From assembly GCA_019677205.1 (NCBI GenBank), contig JAAMXY010000587.1, forward strand, positions 1 through 22,176: 22,176 nucleotides of DNA, written 5' to 3'. Source of the DNA: Pinguiococcus pyrenoidosus (lineage: Eukaryota > Sar > Pinguiophyceae > Pinguiochrysidales > Pinguiochrysidaceae). Every line of letters begins with the position of its first letter. The stretch's first letter is position 1. The notes beneath the pieces were generated by a model. That model was given only the letters and a program-made list of their open reading frames with translations, made no database searches and was not told the DNA's origin. This document shows positions 1 to 9,156 of the stretch, in pieces. The position numbers and the translations under genes were made by a program.

Positions 1-471
1 TCGAAAGAAAACTCGTATTCGTTCGAATCGCGCGATTTCCGGTAATCCAGCTAAACTCCGGCCTTAAGTGCGCATAAGGTGGGTTGGTTCCAAACTCACC
101 TGGCGTTCGTCAGGATCCCTTGCCCAGTAAGAAGCGCGCATGTCCAAGCATGCTGCGGGAGCTTGCACGTGCCAGCGCATTCCAAGGTTCTGCCATCAAA
201 ACACTTCAAGTGCGGAACGATCTCACTGGGTTGCGTTCCTATTTTCACGATGGATGCATGCACAAGGCCTGCACGCCTCGGCTTCATTGGAAGGTGCATG
301 ACCGAAAGACTCCATTCCCAACCAATCGGGGGTTGAGCCAACAGCAATCGGAATCGGCCTTCTCCACCCCACAGATTCTCGCCCTTAGCGCCCCTCGTAC
401 GCCAGTCTCCGGCTCCTCGCGCTTGCCCGCCCCCAAAATCAGTGGCGCCTTCCTCCAGCCAACGCAAGAGC
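1..471. other. Intergenic / upstream region of the first gene
   Basis: No convincing gene is visible on either strand. The short open frames here lack recognisable domains and overlap each other. The segment should hold the promoter and 5' leader of the IgGFc-binding-domain gene that starts at 472. I see no clear core promoter element. Confidence 0.5.
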
Positions 472-2310
472 ATGAAGACCAACATGTGGTCGCTCGCGGT
501 GCTGCTCTGGGCGCCGCTGGTTGCGGCTCAATCGCCATCGGAAGCGCCGAGTGAAGTAACGCTGTGCAGCATCGGGATTCCAAACAAGGCCGGCTCGGTG
601 TGCTGTGCCGCCGGCTGCGAGGTCTGCGGCGAGTGCAACTGCGCCGAGAGGGGCGTCCCTCCCTTCGATGGACCCAGCTTCTGCTGCCCGGGCGCCATTC
701 AGGAGAATGGCGTCGAGTGCACCCTGTCGTCCGACGTTGGATGCATACTGGGACCTCCCGACGACGTCTTCTCCGGACAGCGCGGACCTGGAATCTGTGG
801 CACACCGTCCGAAAATCCGTCAGCAGCGCCATCTTCCAAGCTTGTGGTGAACCCCGTGGTGGACGCCACCAGAGCGCCGTCCGTGACGGCGTCCGATACG
901 CCCAGCGCCGCGCCAACTTTCAAGCTTGTGATGAACCCCGTGGTGGACGCCACCAGAGCGCCGTCCGTGACGGCGTCCGATACGCCCAGCGCTGCGCCAT
1001 CCATGACGCTGTCAGAGATGCCGAGCGCTGCACCCAGTCCTGTGCCGTCGTCCTCGCCGTCCTTCACGCCGCGAAACGAAGGCAGCGACTTCGTGCTGGC
1101 GTTCGCGAGGAACATCGACAGCACCAACTTGCTCTTCCTCTACATCACCGGAGAGCTCGGCAACTGCACCGTGTCCATTCCAGGCATAGGCTTCCAGACG
1201 AGCGTCAACGTGATTCCTGGTACCGTCTCCACGGTGTCCATCCCCATCACAGCCGACGTTGAGTTCAGCGACACCATCGAGAACAAAGGCATCAGCATCT
1301 CGGCCACGGGCGACATCGTCGTGTACGGCCTGAGTCAGCGAGAATTTACTTCCGATGCTTTCCTGGGCCTGCCCGTCAACGTGCTTGGCACCGAGTACAT
1401 CACGCTTGGGTACCGGGCCAGAACATCCAGCGCAGCTGGAGCTTCGCTTTTTGCCATCGTGGCGCCCCAGGACAACACCACCGTCAGAATCACGCCCAGC
1501 GCGACGACGAGTGGCCGCGTTGCCGGCGTACCGTACAGCATTACTCTCAACGAGCTCGATGTGTATCAGCTTCTGAGCGACACGACCAGCGAGGATCTCA
1601 CTGGCTCGCTGATCCAATCGGACAAGCCGGTCTCCGTCTTTGGAGGTGGGGCCTGCCTGAACGTTCCAACAAGCCGATTTGCTTGCGACCACATCATCGA
1701 GCAGATGCCCCCTACGGACACCTGGGCCACATCCTTCTTCCTGGTGCCGCTTGCCCAGCGCCGGGCGGGCGACATCTTCCGAGTGCTGGCGCGAGAAGAC
1801 AACACGACGGTGCTCATCGACGGCATCCAGGTGGCGGTGTTGAACGCCCGGCAGAACTATGAGACGATCCTCGTCTCCACCGACACGCACGAGATCCAGA
1901 CGAGCAAGCCGTGCCTGGTCGCGCAGTACAACCAGGGCTCCAGCGCAGACGGTGTCCAGACGGACCCTTTCCAACTGCTTATTCCGCCGGCAGAGCAGTA
2001 CCTGGACTCGTACACGCTCACGACCCCAGCGGCAACGCCTGTGTCCTTCACGAACTTCGTCAACGTCGTGGTGCTGAGCAGCGATCTCGCAGCGTGTACG
2101 CTGGACGGTGGAACCTTCAACGCTGCCGTCACGTCCCTCGGCTTCCTTCCTATCGGTGCCACCGGCTTCGTCGGTGGTCAGCTGGCGGTGGCGATCGGCG
2201 TACACAACCTGGACTGCCCGAGCCCTTTCGGCGCGTTCGCGTACGGCTCCTTCAACTTCGACTCCTACGGCTACCCAGGCGGCATGGCCCTGCGTACCAC
2301 GGGCCCATAA
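472..2310 (+). CDS. Secreted protein with Cys-rich module, Pro/Ser/Ala linker and IgGFc-binding-type domain (paralogue 1)
   Basis: A 612-residue secreted, probably cell-surface or wall protein. The first in-frame ATG is 472; the open frame extends upstream only through non-ATG codons. Residues 1-20 form a signal peptide (MKTNMWSLAV, hydrophobic core, cleavage near VAAQ). Residues 32-109 are a Cys-rich module (CCAAGC, CGECNC, FCCPG, C...GCILG) of the kind seen in stramenopile extracellular proteins. Residues about 112-200 are a low-complexity linker with PSAAPS-type repeats. From about 205 to the end is a domain matching the IgGFc-binding N-terminal family (Pfam IgGFc_binding): LGTEYITLGY, SDKPVSVF, ACDHIIEQ.PP..TW, DIFRVLAREDNTTV, and the terminal FGAFAYG...DSYGYPGG. 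NxT/S glycosylation sites are present, and there is no C-terminal membrane anchor. In animals the domain occurs in FCGBP-like mucins; here adhesion or matrix assembly is inference. The partner at 9808-11595 has the same architecture. Confidence 0.88.
   Translation: MKTNMWSLAVLLWAPLVAAQSPSEAPSEVTLCSIGIPNKAGSVCCAAGCEVCGECNCAERGVPPFDGPSFCCPGAIQENGVECTLSSDVGCILGPPDDVFSGQRGPGICGTPSENPSAAPSSKLVVNPVVDATRAPSVTASDTPSAAPTFKLVMNPVVDATRAPSVTASDTPSAAPSMTLSEMPSAAPSPVPSSSPSFTPRNEGSDFVLAFARNIDSTNLLFLYITGELGNCTVSIPGIGFQTSVNVIPGTVSTVSIPITADVEFSDTIENKGISISATGDIVVYGLSQREFTSDAFLGLPVNVLGTEYITLGYRARTSSAAGASLFAIVAPQDNTTVRITPSATTSGRVAGVPYSITLNELDVYQLLSDTTSEDLTGSLIQSDKPVSVFGGGACLNVPTSRFACDHIIEQMPPTDTWATSFFLVPLAQRRAGDIFRVLAREDNTTVLIDGIQVAVLNARQNYETILVSTDTHEIQTSKPCLVAQYNQGSSADGVQTDPFQLLIPPAEQYLDSYTLTTPAATPVSFTNFVNVVVLSSDLAACTLDGGTFNAAVTSLGFLPIGATGFVGGQLAVAIGVHNLDCPSPFGAFAYGSFNFDSYGYPGGMALRTTGP
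841..1000 (+). repeat. 84-bp in-frame tandem duplication in the linker
   Basis: Two adjacent copies start at 841 and 925, period 84 bp (28 codons). The second copy is slightly shorter at its end. Both encode KLV(V/M)NPVVDATRAPSV followed by TASDTPSAAP. They differ by only a few substitutions, so the duplication looks recent. The paralogue at 9808 lacks this unit and has short PSA/VPS repeats instead. Confidence 0.85.
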
Positions 2311-3264
2311 GTCCCACTCGGGACAGCGGCTGCAAGCAATGCAGGTTGTGCTGAGAGGAAGCTTGTAGTTGCGTTTCCTCTGGGTAGGTATCTCTATGCG
2401 GCGCGGCTGTCTCTGAATGGCTGCCATCCTGTCTTGTCAGCGGCTCAACTAAGCTATTAGCTCAGCTCAGCCCTGCTCAGCTCAGCTCAGCTCAGCTCAG
2501 GCTTGTCTCCTCGAGCGTGCTTCTTTTCCCTCTCTGAGCTCAAGGCAGTCTTATATCAAGCGTAAGTCTCGCACTTGTGAGTCCGGATCGACAAAGCAAG
2601 GCCTCTTTTGTAGCCTGCTGGTCTCTATTGTCAGTGGATCCACGACCTTGCATGGTTGTCGGCCGGGAAGCTTCTCCCTGCTGAAGGCCAAAGACTCTGG
2701 CAGCTTCCCTGCCTCCTGACTTGTTGTGATCATCACACCGACCAAGCTGCAGATCGAGCGGCTTCCCTTGCCGGGAGAAAGTCTGCTTCTGTGCCGCAGT
2801 TTCCCTGTTTGTGCCCCGAGTCCCTCACCAAGGCAGCGAACATGAATCGAACATCGACGGAGGTGCAGCTATCAAATGATCGGGTAGACACTTGTACACC
2901 CTCTCTGCTCCCAAGTCTCCTGGCTAGAGTGTCGTATGTCAGCTGTGACAAGGCTCTGCCAACGCAAATGCGCATCTGAAAATCCTCCGCCAAAGCAAAG
3001 GAAAGTCTGCCGAAGTCGCATCAGAATCAGAAGGATCGGTCTATTCGGAGTCTATAGTGGGCACATCCCGATAGTGACCCAAGCACTTTTGCACAAGCGA
3101 CCATAAGACGTTTGCTGAAATTTTAGGTTTATTTTCAAAAGAATTTGAACTAATGAAGTTTTTAGATCTTCTCAACTTTCCTTTCAGCCTGCGTATCAGC
3201 TGACCCTTTGGCTCGCCGTCTGCCTCCCTTTTCCCGCGCTTTCTGAGCTCTACATGTCCGTCGG
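2311..3264. other. Intergenic region between two plus-strand genes
   Basis: No supported gene. It holds the 3' flank of the first IgGFc-domain gene, a CTCAG-type pentanucleotide repeat (2461-2500), an AT-richer patch around 3115-3175, and the 5' leader of the gene at 3265. Short open frames here have no domain, signal peptide or codon bias that would argue for a protein. Confidence 0.5.
2461..2500. repeat. CTCAG pentanucleotide microsatellite
   Basis: Two copies of CTCAG, a five-base interruption (CCCTG), then about five further copies. Simple repeat in an intergenic region with no sign of function. Confidence 0.85.
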
Positions 3265-3313
3265 ATGTCTCGTCGTCTTTGGCGCCGGCCCGGAGCGCAG
3301 TTCCGGTCCTTGA
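3254..3313 (+). promoter_or_regulatory. Possible overlapping upstream ORF
   Basis: An ATG at 3254 opens a 19-codon frame, out of frame with the main start at 3265, and stops at 3311-3313 inside the downstream coding sequence. If the transcript starts upstream of 3254, initiation here would compete with the main ATG. This is seen directly in the sequence; any regulatory effect is inference. Confidence 0.25.
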
Positions 3314-6300
3314 GCTCCCAAGTCCGCCAGAGTGAAGCGGCGCGACCAGTGCCGTCTCGCAGCGCCATCGTGACCGCAGTGAGATCCTCTCTGGCAACGC
3401 GCAGTGTATCTCCTCTCACCGCTCTCTTGAATGCCACTCCGGCGATCGTCCACGATTTCTGGGCTCTTCCGGCAGCAGAACAGCGCCTCTTCCTACGGCT
3501 GATCCAGGCCACTTCAGACGCTAGAGGCCTCGTCCGACTTCCGCCGGTGCCGGCCGTCGACCCCGAGATCGCGCTGGATCTGCTGAGCGCGTGCACCGCC
3601 ACTCGGCGCTTCGATGTGGCCATCGACGCCATCTTCGCCCTGGAGAAGCAGAAGCTCCTGAGAGACGATGCGCGAGTCTGGAGAGCGGCGCTGCGGTGTG
3701 TGAGTGGCGTGCTGAACGATGCGGAAGATGAGCGGGAGCTGAAGTGCTACCATGATCTCTTCTGCGCCATCTTCGAGCAGGGCGAACATCACCTACCAGC
3801 TTTCCTGCAGAATAGTCGAGGTGTCACTCCGACTCTGCAGCCTTTTCCAGAGGTGCTGCTGGCGCTGCGAGTGCTGCTTCAAGGCGAGAGCGTCAACCAC
3901 TACGGGAAGTACTTCGAGCCGAGCGACATCTTTAGACAAGTGTGCGCTCTGCTGCCCGTGGAAGCACAGTGGCACCCTCCTGAGGCCTTGCTGCCAAGTA
4001 TTGCCTGGCTGCCTGGGGATGCAGAGCCGCGCGCCCGCGAGGAAGGGCGGGAAGAGCTGGAGGCTGCGGTGCTCTGTCTCATGGAGAAGCTAGCGTCGGG
4101 AGCAGCAGACTCGGCTTTGCAGCTGGAGCTGGAGGAGAAGGAGGAAGGAGAAGACTTTCGGGCGCTGGGATTGTATCTCGGCCTTCGGTACCTGGACACA
4201 ATGGATGGCCTTGCAAAAGCCTGGGACGGCGAGAAGCGTGGAGCGCACGTCGGCCCTTCGGAGTCGCTGTACCTGCTGCTGATGAAGGCTGCGGAGGACC
4301 ACAGCTCCGTGGGCATCTTTCGGGACGTCTACAAGCATCGCAAAAGGCATAGAGCGCTGGAAAGAGAGACTGCCGATGGCTCCAAGGGGAAGGCGAGGAC
4401 TGGCGATGGCACGGAAAGTGAGACGGACCTCATCCACCGGACCGCGCTGGACTTCGCCGGAGAGCACCGTGACGCGGCTCTGAGCGTGGACGTTCTCGAA
4501 GCCATGGCCGCCGAGAATCGGCACCCTGAACCGTACCATGTTCAGAAGGTCATCAGGATAGTGAATAGCGCCGGTCTGAGCTACAAGGCGGCAGACCTGC
4601 TTCGCAAAGCAGATCTAGACAAGCGCGAACGGATGCGGGCTGCCCATGAGGTTTTAGAAACGCTCGCTGGCCAGGGCGACGCGAAAGGGGTAGTAGCCGT
4701 AGTTGAGGGACTTATTGACAGAATTGGCAAGGCGTCCGAGTGCATCTTACATCTTCCAGTGGCGGCATGGAATGCGAAGGACTTCGAGCAAGTTCAGCGG
4801 CTGCTCGTAGCCGTGGCGTCCGTGGAAGATGCCCTGAAGATGCCTCTTCCGGGGACGTTGCCTCGGCCGCTTCTCGAAGAGTATCAAGCCTACTTCAGAT
4901 GCAACACAAAGGCGGTGCAGTCGCTGGCCAACCGATACCTTGTTGACATTCGCAAGCTTAAGCAGAACGTGGCGCATGGCAAGGCGGTGGACGGAGCGCT
5001 GGAAGAGCGCTACCGAGCCCTCGCGCGATCGCTGCTAAATGCCTATCGGACAACGAGGGCCGCAGCTGCGTCCTCGCGAAAGGCTTGGCCAAGAGAGCTA
5101 GATGGCAGGGCCACCAGGAGTGTGCAGGCCAAGATGCTCATGTGCCTCTTTGCCGCGGGAGAGCAGGGACTTGGAAATGCGCTTCTCGCGGAGCTCCAGG
5201 ACGCCCTTGGAATCCGTGATCCGAGCAAAGATGAGCGGACCGCTAAAGTAGCAAGAGAGGGCGCTGTGGAGGATTGGAGGCTTGCGGCGCACGAGGAATG
5301 CCTCAACGGAGCGCTTCGCGGGGCGGGGCTGGCCGCAGACATGGAGTCCCTGGCTGAGCTCCAGGATACGCTCCGGCGCCACGGCTATGCAGCGGAAGGC
5401 ACCGGGGCTCTTTCGCTCTTCCGCGCGAGGTGCACAGAAGCGGTCAAGGCGTATCGCAGGGCGATTCTCCAGCGCGACAGCGATCCCATGGTTGAGTCTG
5501 TCTTGCTACCGGGGGACTATCAAGCCTTCCTTCCCGCGGGGCTTTCTCAGGCTTTGCGAGGCGTCATGGCGAAAGGCGATCTGACACCGCCGTTCTACGC
5601 TGCTCTTGCGAGTGCCATCTGCAAGGTGCCTGCTCCTCCCCGCCAGCGTCAACCGCCAGCGCCGATGCCCGACGCAGCTGGCGACGCCCCCCAGCGTGGC
5701 CAGCTGCTTCCCCACGAGAGCTGCGAGGCGCTTTGGCAGAGCTTTTGCGACTCCGTCACCGAGGACGATCGGACCCACGTCGACGTGCTCCTTACTGCGC
5801 GGATATCGTGCTGCCGATCCATTGCAGATCCGTCGACAAAGCTTGAGAAAGTGGTGAGCATGCTGGAAGAGGCCAAGGAGTTGGGGGAGGCGGACTCGCT
5901 GGCGTACGCTGCGGGAGTGCGAATCGCTGGGTGGACAACGGGCGAACAAGGTCAGCGGACCGCGGAGCAGCTTTTCCGAGACGCGGTAAGTGCGGGACTC
6001 CTGCAGTCGCCGTGGCTTCACCGTGGCAGCTTGGGGGGAACCGAGATCGAGAGTGGTGCAAGAATCTCGCTTGGCCAGTACATGCAACTGAATCAGGGCG
6101 GCACTGACCCGACGATTGCGGCAACGGCGCTCCGCTGTGTATTGCAAGACATAGTCTCGGGCGAGCGCGATGACCAGGAAAAGGCACAGACTTCGCCGAG
6201 CGGCATGTCGGACTTTGGCAACGACCTCCTCGTCCTCACTGGCAGTGACGCTTCTGGGAGGAAGCTTCGAAACTACTTGATGAAGGGGTTCCGCAGCGCA

Positions 6301-6450
6301 GCTGGGCTTCCAACTCCGTCCAATGTACAGAAAGTCCGGGGTTCAAGTGCGACCGACCCCGTCCGCTTGCACAAGTCTGGGCTTGTCCTGTCCAAGGAGT
6401 TCTTGGCGGGCTTGTCAGAGGTAGATCCAGTGTTTCGGGAGCTAAGATGA
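3265..6450 (+). CDS. Large helical, probably mitochondrial PPR-like protein
   Basis: A 1061-residue intronless frame starting at ATG 3265 and ending in TGA. The first ~33 residues are rich in Arg, Ser, Ala and Gln with one acidic residue (MSRRLWRRPGAQFRSLSSQ), a good mitochondrial presequence; plastid targeting is less likely because no ER signal peptide precedes it. The rest is almost wholly predicted helix with repeated patterns such as 'A..LL.AC.ATRRFDVAIDAIFALEKQKLL', 'AALSVDVLEAMAAENRHPEPYHVQKVI' and 'LNGALRGAGLAADMESLAELQDTLRRHG'. This resembles pentatricopeptide/TPR-like helix-turn-helix repeats, but no clean 35-residue consensus can be followed through the protein. A role in organelle RNA metabolism would be typical of PPR proteins; that is inference from the fold pattern. 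No transmembrane segment is evident. It could instead be another alpha-solenoid family or a lineage-specific protein. It converges on the DUF1517 gene downstream. Confidence 0.75.
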   Translation: MSRRLWRRPGAQFRSLSSQVRQSEAARPVPSRSAIVTAVRSSLATRSVSPLTALLNATPAIVHDFWALPAAEQRLFLRLIQATSDARGLVRLPPVPAVDPEIALDLLSACTATRRFDVAIDAIFALEKQKLLRDDARVWRAALRCVSGVLNDAEDERELKCYHDLFCAIFEQGEHHLPAFLQNSRGVTPTLQPFPEVLLALRVLLQGESVNHYGKYFEPSDIFRQVCALLPVEAQWHPPEALLPSIAWLPGDAEPRAREEGREELEAAVLCLMEKLASGAADSALQLELEEKEEGEDFRALGLYLGLRYLDTMDGLAKAWDGEKRGAHVGPSESLYLLLMKAAEDHSSVGIFRDVYKHRKRHRALERETADGSKGKARTGDGTESETDLIHRTALDFAGEHRDAALSVDVLEAMAAENRHPEPYHVQKVIRIVNSAGLSYKAADLLRKADLDKRERMRAAHEVLETLAGQGDAKGVVAVVEGLIDRIGKASECILHLPVAAWNAKDFEQVQRLLVAVASVEDALKMPLPGTLPRPLLEEYQAYFRCNTKAVQSLANRYLVDIRKLKQNVAHGKAVDGALEERYRALARSLLNAYRTTRAAAASSRKAWPRELDGRATRSVQAKMLMCLFAAGEQGLGNALLAELQDALGIRDPSKDERTAKVAREGAVEDWRLAAHEECLNGALRGAGLAADMESLAELQDTLRRHGYAAEGTGALSLFRARCTEAVKAYRRAILQRDSDPMVESVLLPGDYQAFLPAGLSQALRGVMAKGDLTPPFYAALASAICKVPAPPRQRQPPAPMPDAAGDAPQRGQLLPHESCEALWQSFCDSVTEDDRTHVDVLLTARISCCRSIADPSTKLEKVVSMLEEAKELGEADSLAYAAGVRIAGWTTGEQGQRTAEQLFRDAVSAGLLQSPWLHRGSLGGTEIESGARISLGQYMQLNQGGTDPTIAATALRCVLQDIVSGERDDQEKAQTSPSGMSDFGNDLLVLTGSDASGRKLRNYLMKGFRSAAGLPTPSNVQKVRGSSATDPVRLHKSGLVLSKEFLAGLSEVDPVFRELR

Positions 6451-6756
6451 TGAGCAATGCGCCGTTGGGTTGAGATGGTCCCTGCAGATGCTAGGCATCT
6501 GCCGAACACAAGATGCTGACGCGTCCCGTCCCTCGTTACGAAACGATGCCTCAACCCGGTGTGCCCGCACTAGCAAGCTAAAACACCGTGCATAACGCGC
6601 CTCTCGATCTCTGCCATCGCACGCCTCTCGATCTCTGCCATCGCACGCCTCTCGATCTCTGCCACCGCACGCCATCACAAAACGAGATCGGCTTTCACCT
6701 CCTTTGCAAAGCTGCCAATAGTCACACCTACTTGCCGTGTATCATGGAAACTTCAT
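6451..6756. other. Convergent intergenic region with a minisatellite
   Basis: This gap separates the 3' ends of the PPR-like gene (+) and the DUF1517 gene (-). It contains a 24-bp tandem repeat (6598-6673) and no supported gene. It should hold both terminators and 3' UTRs. Confidence 0.5.
6598..6673. repeat. 24-bp tandem repeat, three copies
   Basis: Units start at 6598, 6622 and 6646, with a four-base partial copy after the third. Each has the core CGCCTCTCGATCTCTGCC. The third copy differs by one base (CACCG for CATCG). The open frames through it on either strand are by-products of the period being a multiple of three. Confidence 0.9.
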
Positions 6757-8784
6757 CTACAGATCGACGAGTTCCGGGTAGTCCGTCCGAATTTGCTGGC
6801 GCGTGAGCACCTCGTCAGGAGACGATGGCGTCCACAAGAGCTCAGCTCCTACCAGCCCCGAGGACGGGTCATGCGTTGCCGAGAATGCCGTCGCGGACGC
6901 TTCCGCGGCGATGATCTCAAGAAGCTCTACCACGGACTTTTCGGAGATGCGAGCTTGACCATTGCAGATGTCTGCCACAACACCACGACCACCGCCCTTG
7001 ATGCCGACGATCATTGTTACGACCGCAACGGTTGGCGCTCCTCCGATCTTGCCCCGCGTGACCATATCCCTCGGATTCTCGTTCTCGAACTTGCTGCGCT
7101 CGGTGATGACACGCCTGTTGAAGGCCCTCTCCGCATCCTCGAGATTGTCCGAGAAAGCTGAGGCATCAAAGCTGGCGGCCTGCCAGTTGCTTCTTTGGCG
7201 AAGCAGCGTCAGGGCGACTTCGCTGGTGATCTCGCCCATCTTCTGAACGGAGAAGAGGCTGCCTTCCATGCCTTCCGCATCTCCATCAGCACCCGTATTG
7301 GCGACAATGGAGGCGAGGCGGCCCACAATTGAAGAGCTGCGATCAAGCACGTTGATCGCGAGGTTGAGCCTCGCGATGGTGAAATCGGCTGACCCCGCGT
7401 CCGCTCGGGATTCCCACCACGAGCCGAGGCGATCGGAGGCGCGATCCACGGCGACCTTGAGCACTTGATAGGCCCAGTAGACGAAGAGCGGTCCGCCAAC
7501 CAGCGGAAAGACATCTCGCACCGGCACTTGGTAGCGAGCAAAGCTCCTGACGTTGCCACAGCCAAAGGGCGAACAAGGAGTTGTGAAATCGTCCCTGCTG
7601 GGCGCCACCGGATTGATGTTCACAATGGTTGGCCGCGACGACGAGGATCTCCTGTGGGGTGATGGATTCGGGGTGAGCAGTCCTTGCCTGCAGCCTGCCG
7701 CTCGCAACTGGCTTGCCTTCCTCCCTGTCTGCCTCGACTCGACTGCTCGCAGCGAAGCATTCGTCCGCAAGCAAACTATTGCTCTGCTCGTGCGAACCGG
7801 CTTCTCCTACTGCATCCGACTTCCACGTGGCGCCCCAAGATCTGTGCCGCTTCCTTCTGCCCTCGATCCGTCGTTTCACGCTTCTCACGTCTCTTCTAGT
7901 CGAATCCCCACAAGTAGATGCTGCAGTAACTATCCCAGAAGACTCACCTGCCGCTGGAGGAAGGCGAGCTGTACGACGGTGACGGAGAGGAATAGGTTCC
8001 TGAAGAGGCGGAGCTGCTGCTGGAAGAGGGGAACGTCCGCGACGGCGCAGAATAGGAAGTCGATGGTGCCACTGGCACAGAAGTGGCTCTTGCGACGTTC
8101 CGAGCTGATGTTGCGTGTTCCCTGTCTCAGCAAAGCAGCGTTAGCCCACACTTTCCAACGCTTTCTGCAACGCTAGCTACCTCCACGCGGAGCTTCCCCA
8201 CACTCTGGCAAGCCTCTTTCGCCTTGACACCTGCTTTCTTCCAATTTTCCCGCCTCTCTCCATTATTCCCCAGGCAGGTATCTAAGGCAAGAACACACGT
8301 CATGCACCGCTCACCTGCTCTTTGAGCGAGCAGAGCTGGACGAGCGTCGTGCGGAAGGTCGGGACGTCATCGCACTGGATCCTGCTTGAGAAGAGGTGTA
8401 CGAACGCGTCGGCGAAGGACTCGTCGATCTCGAAGCCCCGGATCTGGAGTAGGAAGAGCCACGTGAGCGTGCCGGAGACGGGGACGACCTCGAAGCGCCA
8501 GAAGTCGAGCGCGAAGAGCTGTACGACCGCGACGAAGAAGCCGAGGATCTGGATGACACAGAGCGGCTGAAGCCACGGGATCCGCTGCTGATTCGGCCGC
8601 CGCTCCGCGCCGCCTCTGCTGGGAGAGGAACCAAGGCCACGCTCACTGCGAGAGTCGCCGACGCCAGCTGCTTGGCAACCTTGGAAGGCGTTGGGATCCC
8701 TTTCCTCGCAGCGCCGGGCAGCTGAAGCGCGCTGCTGACGCCAAAGGACAGCGCGAGAAACGCTAACGACGCAGCATGAGGCAT
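6757..8784 (-). CDS. Plastid DUF1517-family thylakoid protein, three exons
   Basis: Exons on the minus strand are 8784-8315, 8121-7948 and 7651-6757. The introns of 193 and 296 nt start GTGAG and end ACAG, both in phase 2, and the joined frame is 512 codons plus TAG. I chose ATG 8784 because an ER-type signal peptide follows directly (MPHAASLAFLALSFGVSSA). Next come a basic transit-like stretch, then a second hydrophobic signal ending PLPAEA|ARSGGR, as expected for thylakoid targeting in a secondary plastid. Residues about 78-220 are Ser/Arg/Pro-rich. Residues about 261-283 are a probable membrane span. Residues about 305-512 match DUF1517: FTIARL, EVALTLLR, ERSKF (about 399), AELLWTP (about 484) and D..YPEL at the end. 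The family is conserved in cyanobacteria and plastids. I recall Arabidopsis FLAP1, linked to proton balance and photoprotection, as a member, but have not checked. The usual Gly/Phe-rich stretch is replaced by Ser/Arg-rich sequence. Confidence 0.8.
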
Positions 8785-8957
8785 TGGCTTCCACAAGAGA
8801 GTCACAGGCTTGAGAGCACTTGCAACGGCGCTTTGCAAGTTGTGGCGTTTGTGGCGTTTCTGCCGCAGAACATTTGCAGGAAAACGGGACAGTCAGAGGC
8901 ATTGTGACGGATGGACCAAGAAGGTTCGATTCGGCGGAGAAAAATAAAAAAACGAAT

Positions 8958-9005
8958 CTTCTTCTTCTTCTTCTTCTTCTTCATCATCATCATCATCATC
9001 ATCTT
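8958..9005. repeat. (CTT)n-(CAT)n compound microsatellite
   Basis: About eight CTT units run directly into about seven CAT units. On the minus strand this reads as GAA/ATG-type triplets, giving an acidic D/E run in one frame. Non-coding in my reading. Confidence 0.9.
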
Positions 9006-9101
9006 CTTTTGTCGTCACCTGAACGGACGGCGTAGAAGACTTGGCGCGGAACGAGATGAAAGTGGCGCCTCGTTGACAAGTGTCTCCTTCCTTCTTCTCT
9101 A

Positions 9102-9111
9102 GCTCTCTCTT

Positions 9112-9154
<43 letters not shown>
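9102..9154. repeat. (CT)n dinucleotide microsatellite
   Basis: A nearly pure CT run with a few TTTC interruptions at its left end. Read on the minus strand it is (GA)n, the same motif as the run at 18895-18973. Confidence 0.9.

Positions 9155-9156
<2 letters not shown>

Noticed and set aside
10-45. TTCGAAT-like T-loop word of a tRNA near the left edge
   Set aside because: The flanking bases do not form a five-base-pair T stem, and the rest of a tRNA would lie outside the window.
1012-2427. A 471-codon minus-strand open frame across the first IgGFc-domain gene
   Set aside because: Antisense shadow of a conserved plus-strand gene. A similar shadow lies across the second paralogue at 10585-11655, as expected from shared codon bias.
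2656-2979. A 107-codon plus-strand frame in the first intergenic region
   Set aside because: It starts at a non-ATG codon; the first ATG leaves under 50 residues, with no recognisable domain or targeting signal.
8300-8902. Alternative minus-strand frame over exon 1 of the DUF1517 gene, with hydrophobic sequence
   Set aside because: It overlaps the exon that encodes the signal peptide and the ARSGGR start of the mature protein. The hydrophobic look comes from reading Ser-rich codons in another frame.
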